The translations under genes were made by a program, and so were the position numbers. Shown in pieces: positions 52,012 through 63,718 of a DNA stretch of 64,000 bases. The notes beneath the pieces were generated by a model. It made no database searches. It saw nothing but the letters and a program-made list of their open reading frames with translations, and was not told the DNA's origin. This DNA comes from Eutreptiella sp. 'Long Island Sound 2002' (lineage: Eukaryota > Euglenozoa > Euglenophyceae > Eutreptiales > Eutreptiaceae), in contig OZ038382.1 of the NCBI GenBank assembly GCA_964036045.1, positions 42,796,090 through 42,860,089 of the forward strand, read 5' to 3'. The stretch's first letter is position 1, and each line of letters opens with the position of its first letter.

Positions 52012-55000
52012 AAGTGTGGTGATACTTGCCGACACAATATCTCAAAATTGAATTCGGGACTTTCTGTCAAGTTATTGCAGCTCCCCCTTCAGCGTTCCGG
52101 GAAGGCATTAGAAGAAAATTTAGAAGGGGCATGTTCCATATTTTTGCAAAAAAGTTTCATTTTGGTACGCCACATTTATTGGATTTTCAGGTTGCTGCGT
52201 GGTGGTTGGCTAGGCTGTACGCGTGCTTTCGTAAAGTGGCACCTTTCGCCCTACCCGTTGAAGTTTTCGCTCTGGTCCACTGCCACCACACACCCACACT
52301 GCCATTGCACCCCCCGCCACCCCCGCGCGCGCGCGCTCGCTCGCCTCGTCTCGTCAAGCCAAGGCATGGCTGGCTTGGCTTGGCATGGTATGGTATGGCT
52401 TGGTGTGAGAGCCAGGTGCTTTCATAATGAAGTGTGGTGATACTTGCCGACACAATATCTCAAAATTGAATTCGGGACTTTCTGTCAAGTTATTGCAGCT
52501 CCCCCTTCAGCGTTCCGGGAAGGCATTAGAAGAAAATTTAGAAGGGGCATGTTCCATATTTTTGCCAAAAAGTTTCATTTTGGTACGCCACATGTATTGG
52601 ATTTTCAGGTTGCTGCGTGGTGGTTGGCTAGGCTGTACGCGTGCTTTCGTAAAGTGGCACCTTTCGCCCTACCCGTTGAAGTTTTCGCTCTGGTCCACTG
52701 CCACCACACACCCACACTGCCATTGCACCCCCCGCCACCCCCGCGCGCGCGCGCTCGCTCGCCTCGTCTCGTCAAGCCAAGGCATGGCTGGCTTGGCTTG
52801 GCATGGTATGGTATGGCTTGGTGTGAGAGCCAGGTGCTTTCATAATGAAGTGTGGTGATACTTGCCGACACAATATCTCAAAATTGAATTCGGGACTTTC
52901 TGTCAAGTTATTGCAGCTCCCCCTTCAGCGTTCCGGGAAGGCATTAGAAGAAAATTTAGAAGGGGCATGTTCCATATTTTTGCCAAAAAGTTTCATTTTG
53001 GTACGCCACATTTATTGGATTTTCAGGTTGCTGCGTGGTGGTTGGCTAGGCTGTACGCGTGCTTTCGTAAAGTGGCACCTTTCGCCCTACCCGTTGAAGT
53101 TTTCGCTCTGGTCCACTGCCACCACACACCCACACTGCCATTGCACCCCCCGCCACCCCCGCGCGCGCGCGCTCGCTCGCCTCGTCTCGTCAAGCCAAGG
53201 CATGGCTGGCTTGGCTTGGCATGGTATGGTATGGCTTGGTGTGAGAGCCAGGTGCTTTCATAATGAAGTGTGGTGATACTTGCCGACACAATATCTCAAA
53301 ATTGAATTCGGGACTTTCTGTCAAGTTATTGCAGCTCCCCCTTCAGCGTTCCGGGAAGGCATTAGAAGAAAATTTAGAAGGGGCATGTTCCATATTTTTG
53401 CAAAAAAGTTTCATTTTGGTACGCCACATTTATTGGATTTTCAGGTTGCTGCGTGGTGGTTGGCTAGGCTGTACGCGTGCTTTCGTAAAGTGGCACCTTT
53501 CGCCCTACCCGTTGAAGTTTTCGCTCTGGTCCACTGCCACCACACACCCACACTGCCATTGCACCCCCCGCCACCCCCGCGCGCGCGCGCTCGCTCGCCT
53601 CGTCTCGTCAAGCCAAGGCATGGCTGGCTTGGCTTGGCATGGTATGGTATGGCTTGGTGTGAGAGCCAGGTGCTTTCTTAATGAAGTGTGGTGATACTTG
53701 CCGACACAATATCTCAAAATTGAATTCGGGACTTTCTGTCAAGTTATTGCAGCTCCCCCTTCAGCGTTCCGGGAAGGCATTAGAAGAAAATTTAGAAGGG
53801 GCATGTTCCATATTTTTGCAAAAAAGTTTCATTTTGGTACGCCACATTTATTGGATTTTCAGGTTGCTGCGTGGTGGTTGGCTAGGCTGTACGCGTGCTT
53901 TCGTAAAGTGGCACCTTTCGCCCTACCCGTTGAAGTTTTCGCTCTGGTCCACTGCCACCACACACCCACACTGCCATTGCACCCCCCGCCACCCCCGCGC
54001 GCGCGCGCTCGCTCGCCTCGTCTCGTCAAGCCAAGGCATGGCTGGCTTGGCTTGGCATGGTATGGTATGGCTTGGTGTGAGAGCCAGGTGCTTTCATAAT
54101 GAAGTGTGGTGATACTTGCCGACACAATATCTCAAAATTGAATTCGGGACTTTCTGTCAAGTTATTGCAGCTCCCCCTTCAGCGTTCCGGGAAGGCATTA
54201 GAAGAAAATTTAGAAGGGGCATGTTCCATATTTTTGCCAAAAAGTTTCATTTTGGTACGCCACATTTATTGGATTTTCAGGTTGCTGCGTGGTGGTTGGC
54301 TAGGCTGTACGCGTGCTTTCGTAAAGTGGCACCTTTCGCCCTACCCGTTGAAGTTTTCGCTCTGGTCCACTGCCACCACACACCCACACTGCCATTGCAC
54401 CCCCCGCCACCCCCGCGCGCGCGCGCTCGCTCGCCTCGTCTCGTCAAGCCAAGGCATGGCTGGCTTGGCTTGGCATGGTATGGTATGGCTTGGTGTGAGA
54501 GCCAGGTGCTTTCATAATGAAGTGTGGTGATACTTGCCGACACAATATCTCAAAATTGAATTCGGGACTTTCTGTCAAGTTATTGCAGCTCCCCCTTCAG
54601 CGTTCCGGGAAGGCATTAGAAGAAAATTTAGAAGGGGCATGTTCCATATTTTTGCCAAAAAGTTTCATTTTGGTACGCCACATTTATTGGATTTTCAGGT
54701 TGCTGCGTGGTGGTTGGCTAGGCTGTACGCGTGCTTTCGTAAAGTGGCACCTTTCGCCCTACCCGTTGAAGTTTTCGCTCTGGTCCACTGCCACCACACA
54801 CCCACACTGCCATTGCACCCCCCGCCACCCCCGCGCGCGCGCGCTCGCTCGCCTCGTCTCGTCAAGCCAAGGCATGGCTGGCTTGGCTTGGCATGGTATG
54901 GTATGGCTTGGTGTGAGAGCCAGGTGCTTTCATAATGAAGTGTGGTGATACTTGCCGACACAATATCTCAAAATTGAATTCGGGACTTTCTGTCAAGTTA

Positions 55001-56192
55001 TTGCAGCTCCCCCTTCAGCGTTCCGGGAAGGCATTAGAAGAAAATTTAGAAGGGGCATGTTCCATATTTTTGCCAAAAAGTTTCATTTTGGTACGCCACA
55101 TTTATTGGATTTTCAGGTTGCTGCGTGGTGGTTGGCTAGGCTGTACGCGTGCTTTCGTAAAGTGGCACCTTTCGCCCTACCCGTTGAAGTTTTCGCTCTG
55201 GTCCACTGCCACCACACACCCACACTGCCATTGCACCCCCCGCCACCCCCGCGCGCGCGCGCTCGCTCGCCTCGTCTCGTCAAGCCAAGGCATGGCTGGC
55301 TTGGCTTGGCATGGTATGGTATGGCTTGGTGTGAGAGCCAGGTGCTTTCATAATGAAGTGTGGTGATACTTGCCGACACAATATCTCAAAATTGAATTCG
55401 GGACTTTCTGTCAAGTTATTGCAGCTCCCCCTTCAGCGTTCCGGGAAGGCATTAGAAGAAAATTTAGAAGGGGCATGTTCCATATTTTTGCCAAAAAGTT
55501 TCATTTTGGTACGCCACATTTATTGGATTTTCAGGTTGCTGCGTGGTGGTTGGCTAGGCTGTACGCGTGCTTTCGTAAAGTGGCACCTTTCGCCCTACCC
55601 GTTGAAGTTTTCGCTCTGGTCCACTGCCACCACACACCCACACTGCCATTGCACCCCCCGCCACCCCCGCGCGCGCGCGCTCGCTCGCCTCGTCTCGTCA
55701 AGCCAAGGCATGGCTGGCTTGGCTTGGCATGGTATGGTATGGCTTGGTGTGAGAGCCAGGTGCTTTCATAATGAAGTGTGGTGATACTTGCCGACACAAT
55801 ATCTCAAAATTGAATTCGGGACTTTCTGTCAAGTTATTGCAGCTCCCCCTTCAGCGTTCCGGGAAGGCATTAGAAGAAAATTTAGAAGGGGCATGTTCCA
55901 TATTTTTGCAAAAAAGTTTCATTTTGGTCCCGCCACATTTATTGGATTTTCAGGTTGCTGCGTGGTGGTTGGCTAGGCTGTACGCGTGCTTTCGTAAAGT
56001 GGCACCTTTCGCCCTACCCGTTGAAGTTTTCGCTCTGGTCCACTGCCACCACACACCCACACTGCCATTGCACCCCCCGCCACCCCCGCGCGCGCGCGCT
56101 CGCTCGCCTCGTCTCGTCAAGCCAAGGCATGGCTGGCTTGGCTTGGCATGGTATGGTATGGCTTGGTGTGAGAGCCAGGTGCTTTCATAATG
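52012..56192. repeat. Monomers 125-134, A137C subfamily
   Basis: Starts: 52012, 52430, 52848, 53266, 53684, 54102, 54520, 54938, 55356, 55774. A137C (TTTTGCCAAAAAG) is present in 52430, 52848, 54102, 54520, 54938 and 55356, breaking the palindrome. TTCTTAATG at the monomer end occurs in 51594 and 53266, four monomers apart, and with A137C gives a 1672-bp period for units 124-127 and 128-131. Unit 134 is 419 bp because A156 is replaced by CC (GGTCCCGCC). Confidence 0.87.
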
Positions 56193-58283
56193 AAGTGTGG
56201 TGATACTTGCCGACACAATATCTCAAAATTGAATTCGGGACTTTCTGTCAAGTTATTGCAGCTCCCCCTTCAGCGTTCCGGGAAGGCATTAGAAGAAAAT
56301 TTAGAAGGGGCATGTTCCATATTTTTGCCAAAAAGTTTCATTTTGGTACGCCACATTTATTGGATTTTCAGGTTGCTGCGTGGTGGTTGGCTAGGCTGTA
56401 CGCGTGCTTTCGTAAAGTGGCACCTTTCGCCCTACCCGTTGAAGTTTTCGCTCTGGTCCACTGCCACCACACACCCACACTGCCATTGCACCCCCCGCCA
56501 CCCCCGCGCGCACGCGCTCGCTCGCCTCGTCTCGTCAAGCCAAGGCATGGCTGGCTTGGCTTGGCATGGTATGGTATGGCTTGGTGTGAGAGCCAGGTGC
56601 TTTCATAATGAAGTGTGGTGATACTTGCCGACACAATATCTCAAAATTGAATTCGGGACTTTCTGTCAAGTTATTGCAGCTCCCCCTTCAGCGTTCCGGG
56701 AAGGCATTAGAAGAAAATTTAGAAGGGGCATGTTCCATATTTTTGCAAAAAAAGTTTCATTTTGGTACGCCAATTTTATTGGATTTTCAGGTTGCTGCGT
56801 GGTGGTTGGCTAGGCTGTACGCGTGCTTTCGTAAAGTGGCACCTTTCGCCCTACCCGTTGAAGTTTTCGCTCTGGTCCACTGCCACCACACACCCACACT
56901 GCCATTGCACCCCCCGCCACCCCCGCGCGCGCGCGCTCGCTCGCCTCGTCTCGTCAAGCCAAGGCATGGCTGGCTTGGCTTGGCATGGTATGGTATGGCT
57001 TGGTGTGAGAGCCAGGTGCTTTCATAATGAAGTGTGGTGATACTTGCCGACACAATATCTCAAAATTGAATTCGGGACTTTCTGTCAAGTTATTGCAGCT
57101 CCCCCTTCAGCGTTCCGGGAAGGCATTAGAAGAAAATTTAGAAGGGGCATGTTCCATATTTTTGCAAAAAAGTTTCATTTTGGTACGCCACATTTATTGG
57201 ATTTTCAGGTTGCTGCGTGGTGGTTGGCTAGGCTGTACGCGTGCTTTCGTAAAGTGGCACCTTTCGCCCTACCCGTTGAAGTTTCCGCTCTGGTCCACTG
57301 CCACCACACACCCACACTGCCATTGCACCCCCCGCCACCCCCGCGCGCGCGCGCTCGCTCGCCTCGTCTCGTCAAGCCAAGGCATGGCTGGCTTGGCTTG
57401 GCATGGTATGGTATGGCTTGGTGTGAGAGCCAGGTGCTTTCATAATGAAGTGTGGTGATACTTGCCGACACAATATCTCAAAATTGAATTCGGGACTTTC
57501 TGTCAAGTTATTGCAGCTCCCCCTTCAGCGTTCCGGGAAGGCATTAGAAGAAAATTTAGAAGGGGCATGTTCCATATTTTTGCAAATAAGTTTCATTTTG
57601 GTACGCCACATTTATTGGATTTTCAGGTTGCTGCGTGGTGGTTGGCTAGGCTGTACGCGTGCTTTCGTAAAGTGGCACCTTTCGCCCTACCCGTTGAAGT
57701 TTTCGCTCTGGTCCACTGCCACCACACACCCACACTGCCATTGCACCCCCCGCCACCCCCGCGCGCGCGCGCTCGCTCGCCTCGTCTCGTCAAGCCAAGG
57801 CATGGCTGGCTTGGCTTGGCATGGTATGGTATGGCTTGGTGTGAGAGCCAGGTGCTTTCATAATGAAGTGTGGTGATACTTGCCGACACAATATCTCAAA
57901 ATTGAATTCGGGACTTTCTGTCAAGTTATTGCAGCTCCCCCTTCAGCGTTCCGGGAAGGCATTAGAAGAAAATTTAGAAGGGGCATGTTCCATATTTTTG
58001 CAAAAAAGTTTCATTTTGGTACGCCACATTTATTGGATTTTCAGGTTGCTGCGTGGTGGTTGGCTAGACTGTACGCGTGCCTTCGTAAAGTGGCACCTTT
58101 CGCCCTACCCGTTGAAGTTTTCGCTCTGGTCCACTGCCACCACACACCCACACTGCCATTGCACCCCCCGCCACCCCCGCGCGCGCGCGCTCGCTCGCCT
58201 CGTCTCGTCAAGCCAAGGCATGGCTGGCTTGGCTTGGCATGGTATGGTATGGCTTGGTGTGAGAGCCAGGTGCTTTCATAATG
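56193..58283. repeat. 5-monomer block, copy 1 (units 135-139, 2091 bp)
   Basis: Starts: 56193, 56611, 57030, 57448, 57866. Markers: A137C; an extra A in the A-tract with CCAATTTTATT (419 bp); T256C; A140T (GCAAATAAG); GGCTAGACTG with GTGCCTTCG. The first three markers recur in order in the next 2091 bp. Unit 135 also has a private CGCACGCG in the GC tract. Confidence 0.82.
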
Positions 58284-60374
58284 AAGTGTGGTGATACTTG
58301 CCGACACAATATCTCAAAATTGAATTCGGGACTTTCTGTCAAGTTATTGCAGCTCCCCCTTCAGCGTTCCGGGAAGGCATTAGAAGAAAATTTAGAAGGG
58401 GCATGTTCCATATTTTTGCCAAAAAGTTTCATTTTGGTACGCCACATTTATTGGATTTTCAGGTTGCTGCGTGGTGGTTGGCTAGGCTGTACGCGTGCTT
58501 TCGTAAAGTGGCACCTTTCGCCCTACCCGTTGAAGTTTTCGCTCTGGTCCACTGCCACCACACACCCACACTGCCATTGCACCCCCCGCCACCCCCGCGC
58601 GCGCGCGCTCGCTCGCCTCGTCTCGTCAAGCCAAGGCATGGCTGGCTTGGCTTGGCATGGTATGGTATGGCTTGGTGTGAGAGCCAGGTGCTTTCATAAT
58701 GAAGTGTGGTGATACTTGCCGACACAATATCTCAAAATTGAATTCGGGACTTTCTGTCAAGTTATTGCAGCTCCCCCTTCAGCGTTCCGGGAAGGCATTA
58801 GAAGAAAATTTAGAAGGGGCATGTTCCATATTTTTGCAAAAAAAGTTTCATTTTGGTACGCCAATTTTATTGGATTTTCAGGTTGCTGCGTGGTGGTTGG
58901 CTAGGCTGTACGCGTGCTTTCGTAAAGTGGCACCTTTCGCCCTACCCGTTGAAGTTTTCGCTCTGGTCCACTGCCACCACACACCCACACTGCCATTGCA
59001 CCCCCCGCCACCCCCGCGCGCGCGCGCTCGCTCGCCTCGTCTCGTCAAGCCAAGGCATGGCTGGCTTGGCTTGGCATGGTATGGTATGGCTTGGTGTGAG
59101 AGCCAGGTGCTTTCATAATGAAGTGTGGTGATACTTGCCGACACAATATCTCAAAATTGAATTCGGGACTTTCTGTCAAGTTATTGCAGCTCCCCCTTCA
59201 GCGTTCCGGGAAGGCATTAGAAGAAAATTTAGAAGGGGCATGTTCCATATTTTTGCAAAAAAGTTTCATTTTGGTACGCCACATTTATTGGATTTTCAGG
59301 TTGCTGCGTGGTGGTTGGCTAGGCTGTACGCGTGCTTTCGTAAAGTGGCACCTTTCGCCCTACCCGTTGAAGTTTCCGCTCTGGTCCACTGCCACCACAC
59401 ACCCACACTGCCATTGCACCCCCCGCCACCCCCGCGCGCGCGCGCTCGCTCGCCTCGTCTCGTCAAGCCAAGGCATGGCTGGCTTGGCTTGGCATGGTAT
59501 GGTATGGCTTGGTGTGAGAGCCAGGTGCTTTCATAATGAAGTGTGGTGATACTTGCCGACACAATATCTCAAAATTGAATTCGGGACTTTCTGTCAAGTT
59601 ATTGCAGCTCCCCCTTCAGCGTTCCGGGAAGGCATTAGAAGAAAATTTAGAAGGGGCATGTTCCATATTTTTGCAAAAAAGTTTCATTTTGGTACGCCAC
59701 ATTTATTGGATTTTCAGGTTGCTGCGTGGTGGTTGGCTAGGCTGTACGCGTGCTTTCGTAAAGTGGCACCTTTCGCCCTACCCGTTGAAGTTTTCGCTCT
59801 GGTCCACTGCCACCACACACCCACACTGCCATTGCACCCCCCGCCACCCCCGCGCGCGCGCGCTCGCTCGCCTCGTCTCGTCAAGCCAAGGCATGGCTGG
59901 CTTGGCTTGGCATGGTATGGTATGGCTTGGTGTGAGAGCCAGGTGCTTTCATAATGAAGTGTGGTGATACTTGCCGACACAATATCTCAAAATTGAATTC
60001 GGGACTTTCTGTCAAGTTATTGCAGCTCCCCCTTCAGCGTTCCGGGAAGGCATTAGAAGAAAATTTAGAAGGGGCATGTTCCATATTTTTGCAAAAAAGT
60101 TTCATTTTGGTACGCCACATTTATTGGATTTTCAGGTTGCTGCGTGGTGGTTGGCTAGGCTGTACGCGTGCTTTCGTAAAGTGGCACCTTTCGCCCTACC
60201 CGTTGAAGTTTTCGCTCTGGTCCACTGCCACCACACACCCACACTGCCATTGCACCCCCCGCCACCCCCGCGCGCGCGCGCTCGCTCGCCTCGTCTCGTC
60301 AAGCCAAGGCATGGCTGGCTTGGCTTGGCATGGTATGGTATGGCTTGGTGTGAGAGCCAGGTGCTTTCATAATG
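58284..60374. repeat. 5-monomer block, copy 2 (units 140-144, 2091 bp)
   Basis: Starts: 58284, 58702, 59121, 59539, 59957. A137C, then extra A with CCAATTTTATT (419 bp), then T256C repeat the order seen at 56193. The fourth and fifth monomers are consensus here while in copy 1 they carry private changes, which are probably later mutations. Confidence 0.8.
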
Positions 60375-63300
60375 AAGTGTGGTGATACTTGCCGACACAA
60401 TATCTCAAAATTGAATTCGGGACTTTCTGTCAAGTTATTGCAGCTCCCCCTTCAGCGTTCCGGGAAGGCATTAGAAGAAAATTTAGAAGGGGCATGTTCC
60501 ATATTTTTGCCAAAAAGTTTCATTTTGGTACGCCACATTTATTGGATTTTCAGGTTGCTGCGTGGTGGTTGGCTAGGCTGTACGCGTGCTTTCGTAAAGT
60601 GGCACCTTTCGCCCTACCCGTTGAAGTTTTCGCTCTGGTCCACTGCCACCACACACCCACACTGCCATTGCACCCCCCGCCACCCCCGCGCGCGCGCGCT
60701 CGCTCGCCTCGTCTCGTCAAGCCAAGGCATGGCTGGCTTGGCTTGGCATGGTATGGTATGGCTTGGTGTGAGAGCCAGGTGCTTTCATAATGAAGTGTGG
60801 TGATACTTGCCGACACAATATCTCAAAATTGAATTCGGGACTTTCTGTCAAGTTATTGCAGCTCCCCCTTCAGCGTTCCGGGAAGGCATTAGAAGAAAAT
60901 TTAGAAGGGGCATGTTCCATATTTTTGCAAAAAAGTTTCATTTTGGTACGCCACATTTATTGGATTTTCAGGTTGCTGCGTGGTGGTTGGCTAGGCTGTA
61001 CGCGTGCTTTCGTAAAGTGGCACCTTTCGCCCTACCCGTTGAAGTTTTCGCTCTGGTCCACTGCCACCACACACCAACACTGCCATTGCACCCCCCGCCA
61101 CCCCCGCGCGCGCGCGCTCGCTCGCCTCGTCTCGTCAAGCCAAGGCATGGCTGGCTTGGCTTGGCATGGTATGGTATGGCTTGGTGTGAGAGCCAGGTGC
61201 TTTCATAATGAAGTGTGGTGATACTTGCCGACACAATATCTCAAAATTGAATTCGGGACTTTCTGTCAAGTTATTGCAGCTCCCCCTTCAGCGTTCTGGG
61301 AAGGCATTAGAAGAAAATTTAGAAGGGGCATGTTCCATATTTTTGCAAAAAGGTTTCATTTTGGTACGCCACATTTATTGGATTTTCAGGTTGCTGCGTG
61401 GTGGTTGGCTAGGCTGTACGCGTGCTTTCGTAAAGTGGCACCTTTCGCCCTACCCGTTGAAGTTTTCGCTCTGGTCCACTGCCACCACACACCCACACTG
61501 CCATTGCACCCCCCGCCACCCCCGCGCGCGCGCGCTCGCTCGCCTCGTCTCGTCAAGCCAAGGCATGGCTGGCTTGGCTTGGCATGGTATGGTATGGCTT
61601 GGTGTGAGAGCCAGGTGCTTTCATAATGAAGTGTGGTGATACTTGCCGACACAATATCTCAAAATTGAATTCGGGACTTTCTGTCAAGTTATTGCAGCTC
61701 CCCCTTCAGCGTTCCGGGAAGGCATTAGAAGAAAATTTAGAAGGGGCATGTTCCATATTTTTGCCAAAAAGTTTCATTTTGGTACGCCACATTTATTGGA
61801 TTTTCAGGTTGCTGCGTGGTGGTTGGCTAGGCTGTACGCGTGCTTTCGTAAAGTGGCACCTTTCGCCCTACCCGTTGAAGTTTTCGCTCTGGTCCACTGC
61901 CACCACACACCCACACTGCCATTGCACCCCCCGCCACCCCCGCGCGCGCGCGCTCGCTCGCCTCGTCTCGTCAAGCCAAGGCATGGCTGGCTTGGCTTGG
62001 CATGGTATGGTATGGCTTGGTGTGAGAGCCAGGTGCTTTCATAATGAAGTGTGGTGATACTTGCCGACACAATATCTCAAAATTGAATTCGGGACTTTCT
62101 GTCAAGTTATTGCAGCTCCCCCTTCAGCGTTCCGGGGAGGCATTAGAAGAAAATTTAGAAGGGGCATGTTCCATATTTTTGCAAAAAAGTTTCATTTTGG
62201 TACGCCACATTTATTGGATTTTCAGGTTGCTGCGTGGTGGTTGGCTAGGCTGTACGCGTGCTTTCGTAAAGTGGCACCTTTCGCCCTACCCGTTGAAGTT
62301 TTCGCTCTGGTCCACTGCCACCACACACCCACACTGCCATTGCACCCCCCGCCACCCCCGCGCGCGCGCGCTCGCTCGCCTCGTCTCGTCAAGCCAAGGC
62401 ATGGCTGGCTTGGCTTGGCATGGTATGGTATGGCTTGGTGTGAGAGCCAGGTGCTTTCATAATGAAGTGTGGTGATACTTGCCGACACAATATCTCAAAA
62501 TTGAATTCGGGACTTTCTGTCCAGTTATTGCAGCTCCCCCTTCAGCGTTCCGGGAAGGCATTAGAAGAAAATTTAGAAGGGGCATGTTCCATATTTTTGC
62601 AAAGAAGTTTCATTTTGGTACGCCACATTTATTGGATTTTCAGGTTGCTGCGTGGTGGTTGGCTAGGCTGTACGCGTGCTTTCGTAAAGTGGCACCTTTC
62701 GCCCTACCCGTTGAAGTTTTCGCTCTGGTCCACTGCCACCACACACCCACACTGCCATTGCACCCCCCGCCACCCCCGCGCGCGCGCGCTCGCTCGCCTC
62801 GTCTCGTCAAGCCAAGGCATGGCTGGCTTGGCTTGGCATGGTATGGTATGGCTTGGTGTGAGAGCCAGGTGCTTTCATAATGAAGTGTGGTGATACTTGG
62901 CGACACAATATCTCAAAATTGAATTCGGGACTTTCTGTCAAGTTATTGCAGCTCCCCCTTCAGCGTTCCGGGAAGGCATTAGAAGAAAATTTAGAAGGGG
63001 CATGTTCCATATTTTTGCAAAAAAGTTTCATTTTGGTACGCCACATTTATTGGATTTTCAGGTTGCTGCGTGGTGGTTGGCTAGGCTGTACGCGTGCTTT
63101 CGTAAAGTGGCACCTTTCGCCCTACCCGTTGAAGTTTCCGCTCTGGTCCACTGCCACCACACACCCACACTGCCATTGCACCCCCCGCCACCCCCGCGCG
63201 CGCGCGCTCGCTCGCCTCGTCTCGTCAAGCCAAGGCATGGCTGGGTTGGCTTGGCATGGTATGGTATGGCTTGGTGTGAGAGCCAGGTGCTTTCATAATG

Positions 63301-63718
63301 AAGTGTGGTGATACTTGCCGACACAATATCTCAAAATTGAATTCGGGACTTTCTGTCAAGTTATTGCAGCTCCCCCTTCAGCGTTCCGGGAAGGCATTAG
63401 AAGAAAATTTAGAAGGGGCATGTTCCATATTTTTGCAAAAAAGTTTCATTTTGGTACGCCACATTTATTGGATTTTCAGGTTGCTGCGTGGTGGTTGGCT
63501 AGGCTGTACGCGTGCTTTCGTAAAGTGGCACCTTTCGCCCTACCCGTTGAAGTTTCCGCTCTGGTCCAATGCCACCACACACCCACACTGCCATTGCACC
63601 CCCCGCCACCCCCGCGCGCGCGCGCTCGCTCGCCTCGTCTCGTCAAGCCAAGGCATGGCTGGCTTGGCTTGGCATGGTATGGTATGGCTTGGTGTGAGAG
63701 CCAGGTGCTTTCATAATG
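60375..63718. repeat. Monomers 145-152
   Basis: Starts: 60375, 60793, 61211, 61629, 62047, 62465, 62883, 63301, all 418 bp. A137C is in 60375 and 61629. Unit 147 has GTTCTGGGA and AAAAAGGTTTC, unit 149 CCGGGGAGG, unit 150 TGTCCAGTT and GCAAAGAAG. Units 151 and 152 carry T256C plus private changes (CTTGGCGAC, CTGGGTTGG; GGTCCAATGCC). Confidence 0.92.
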
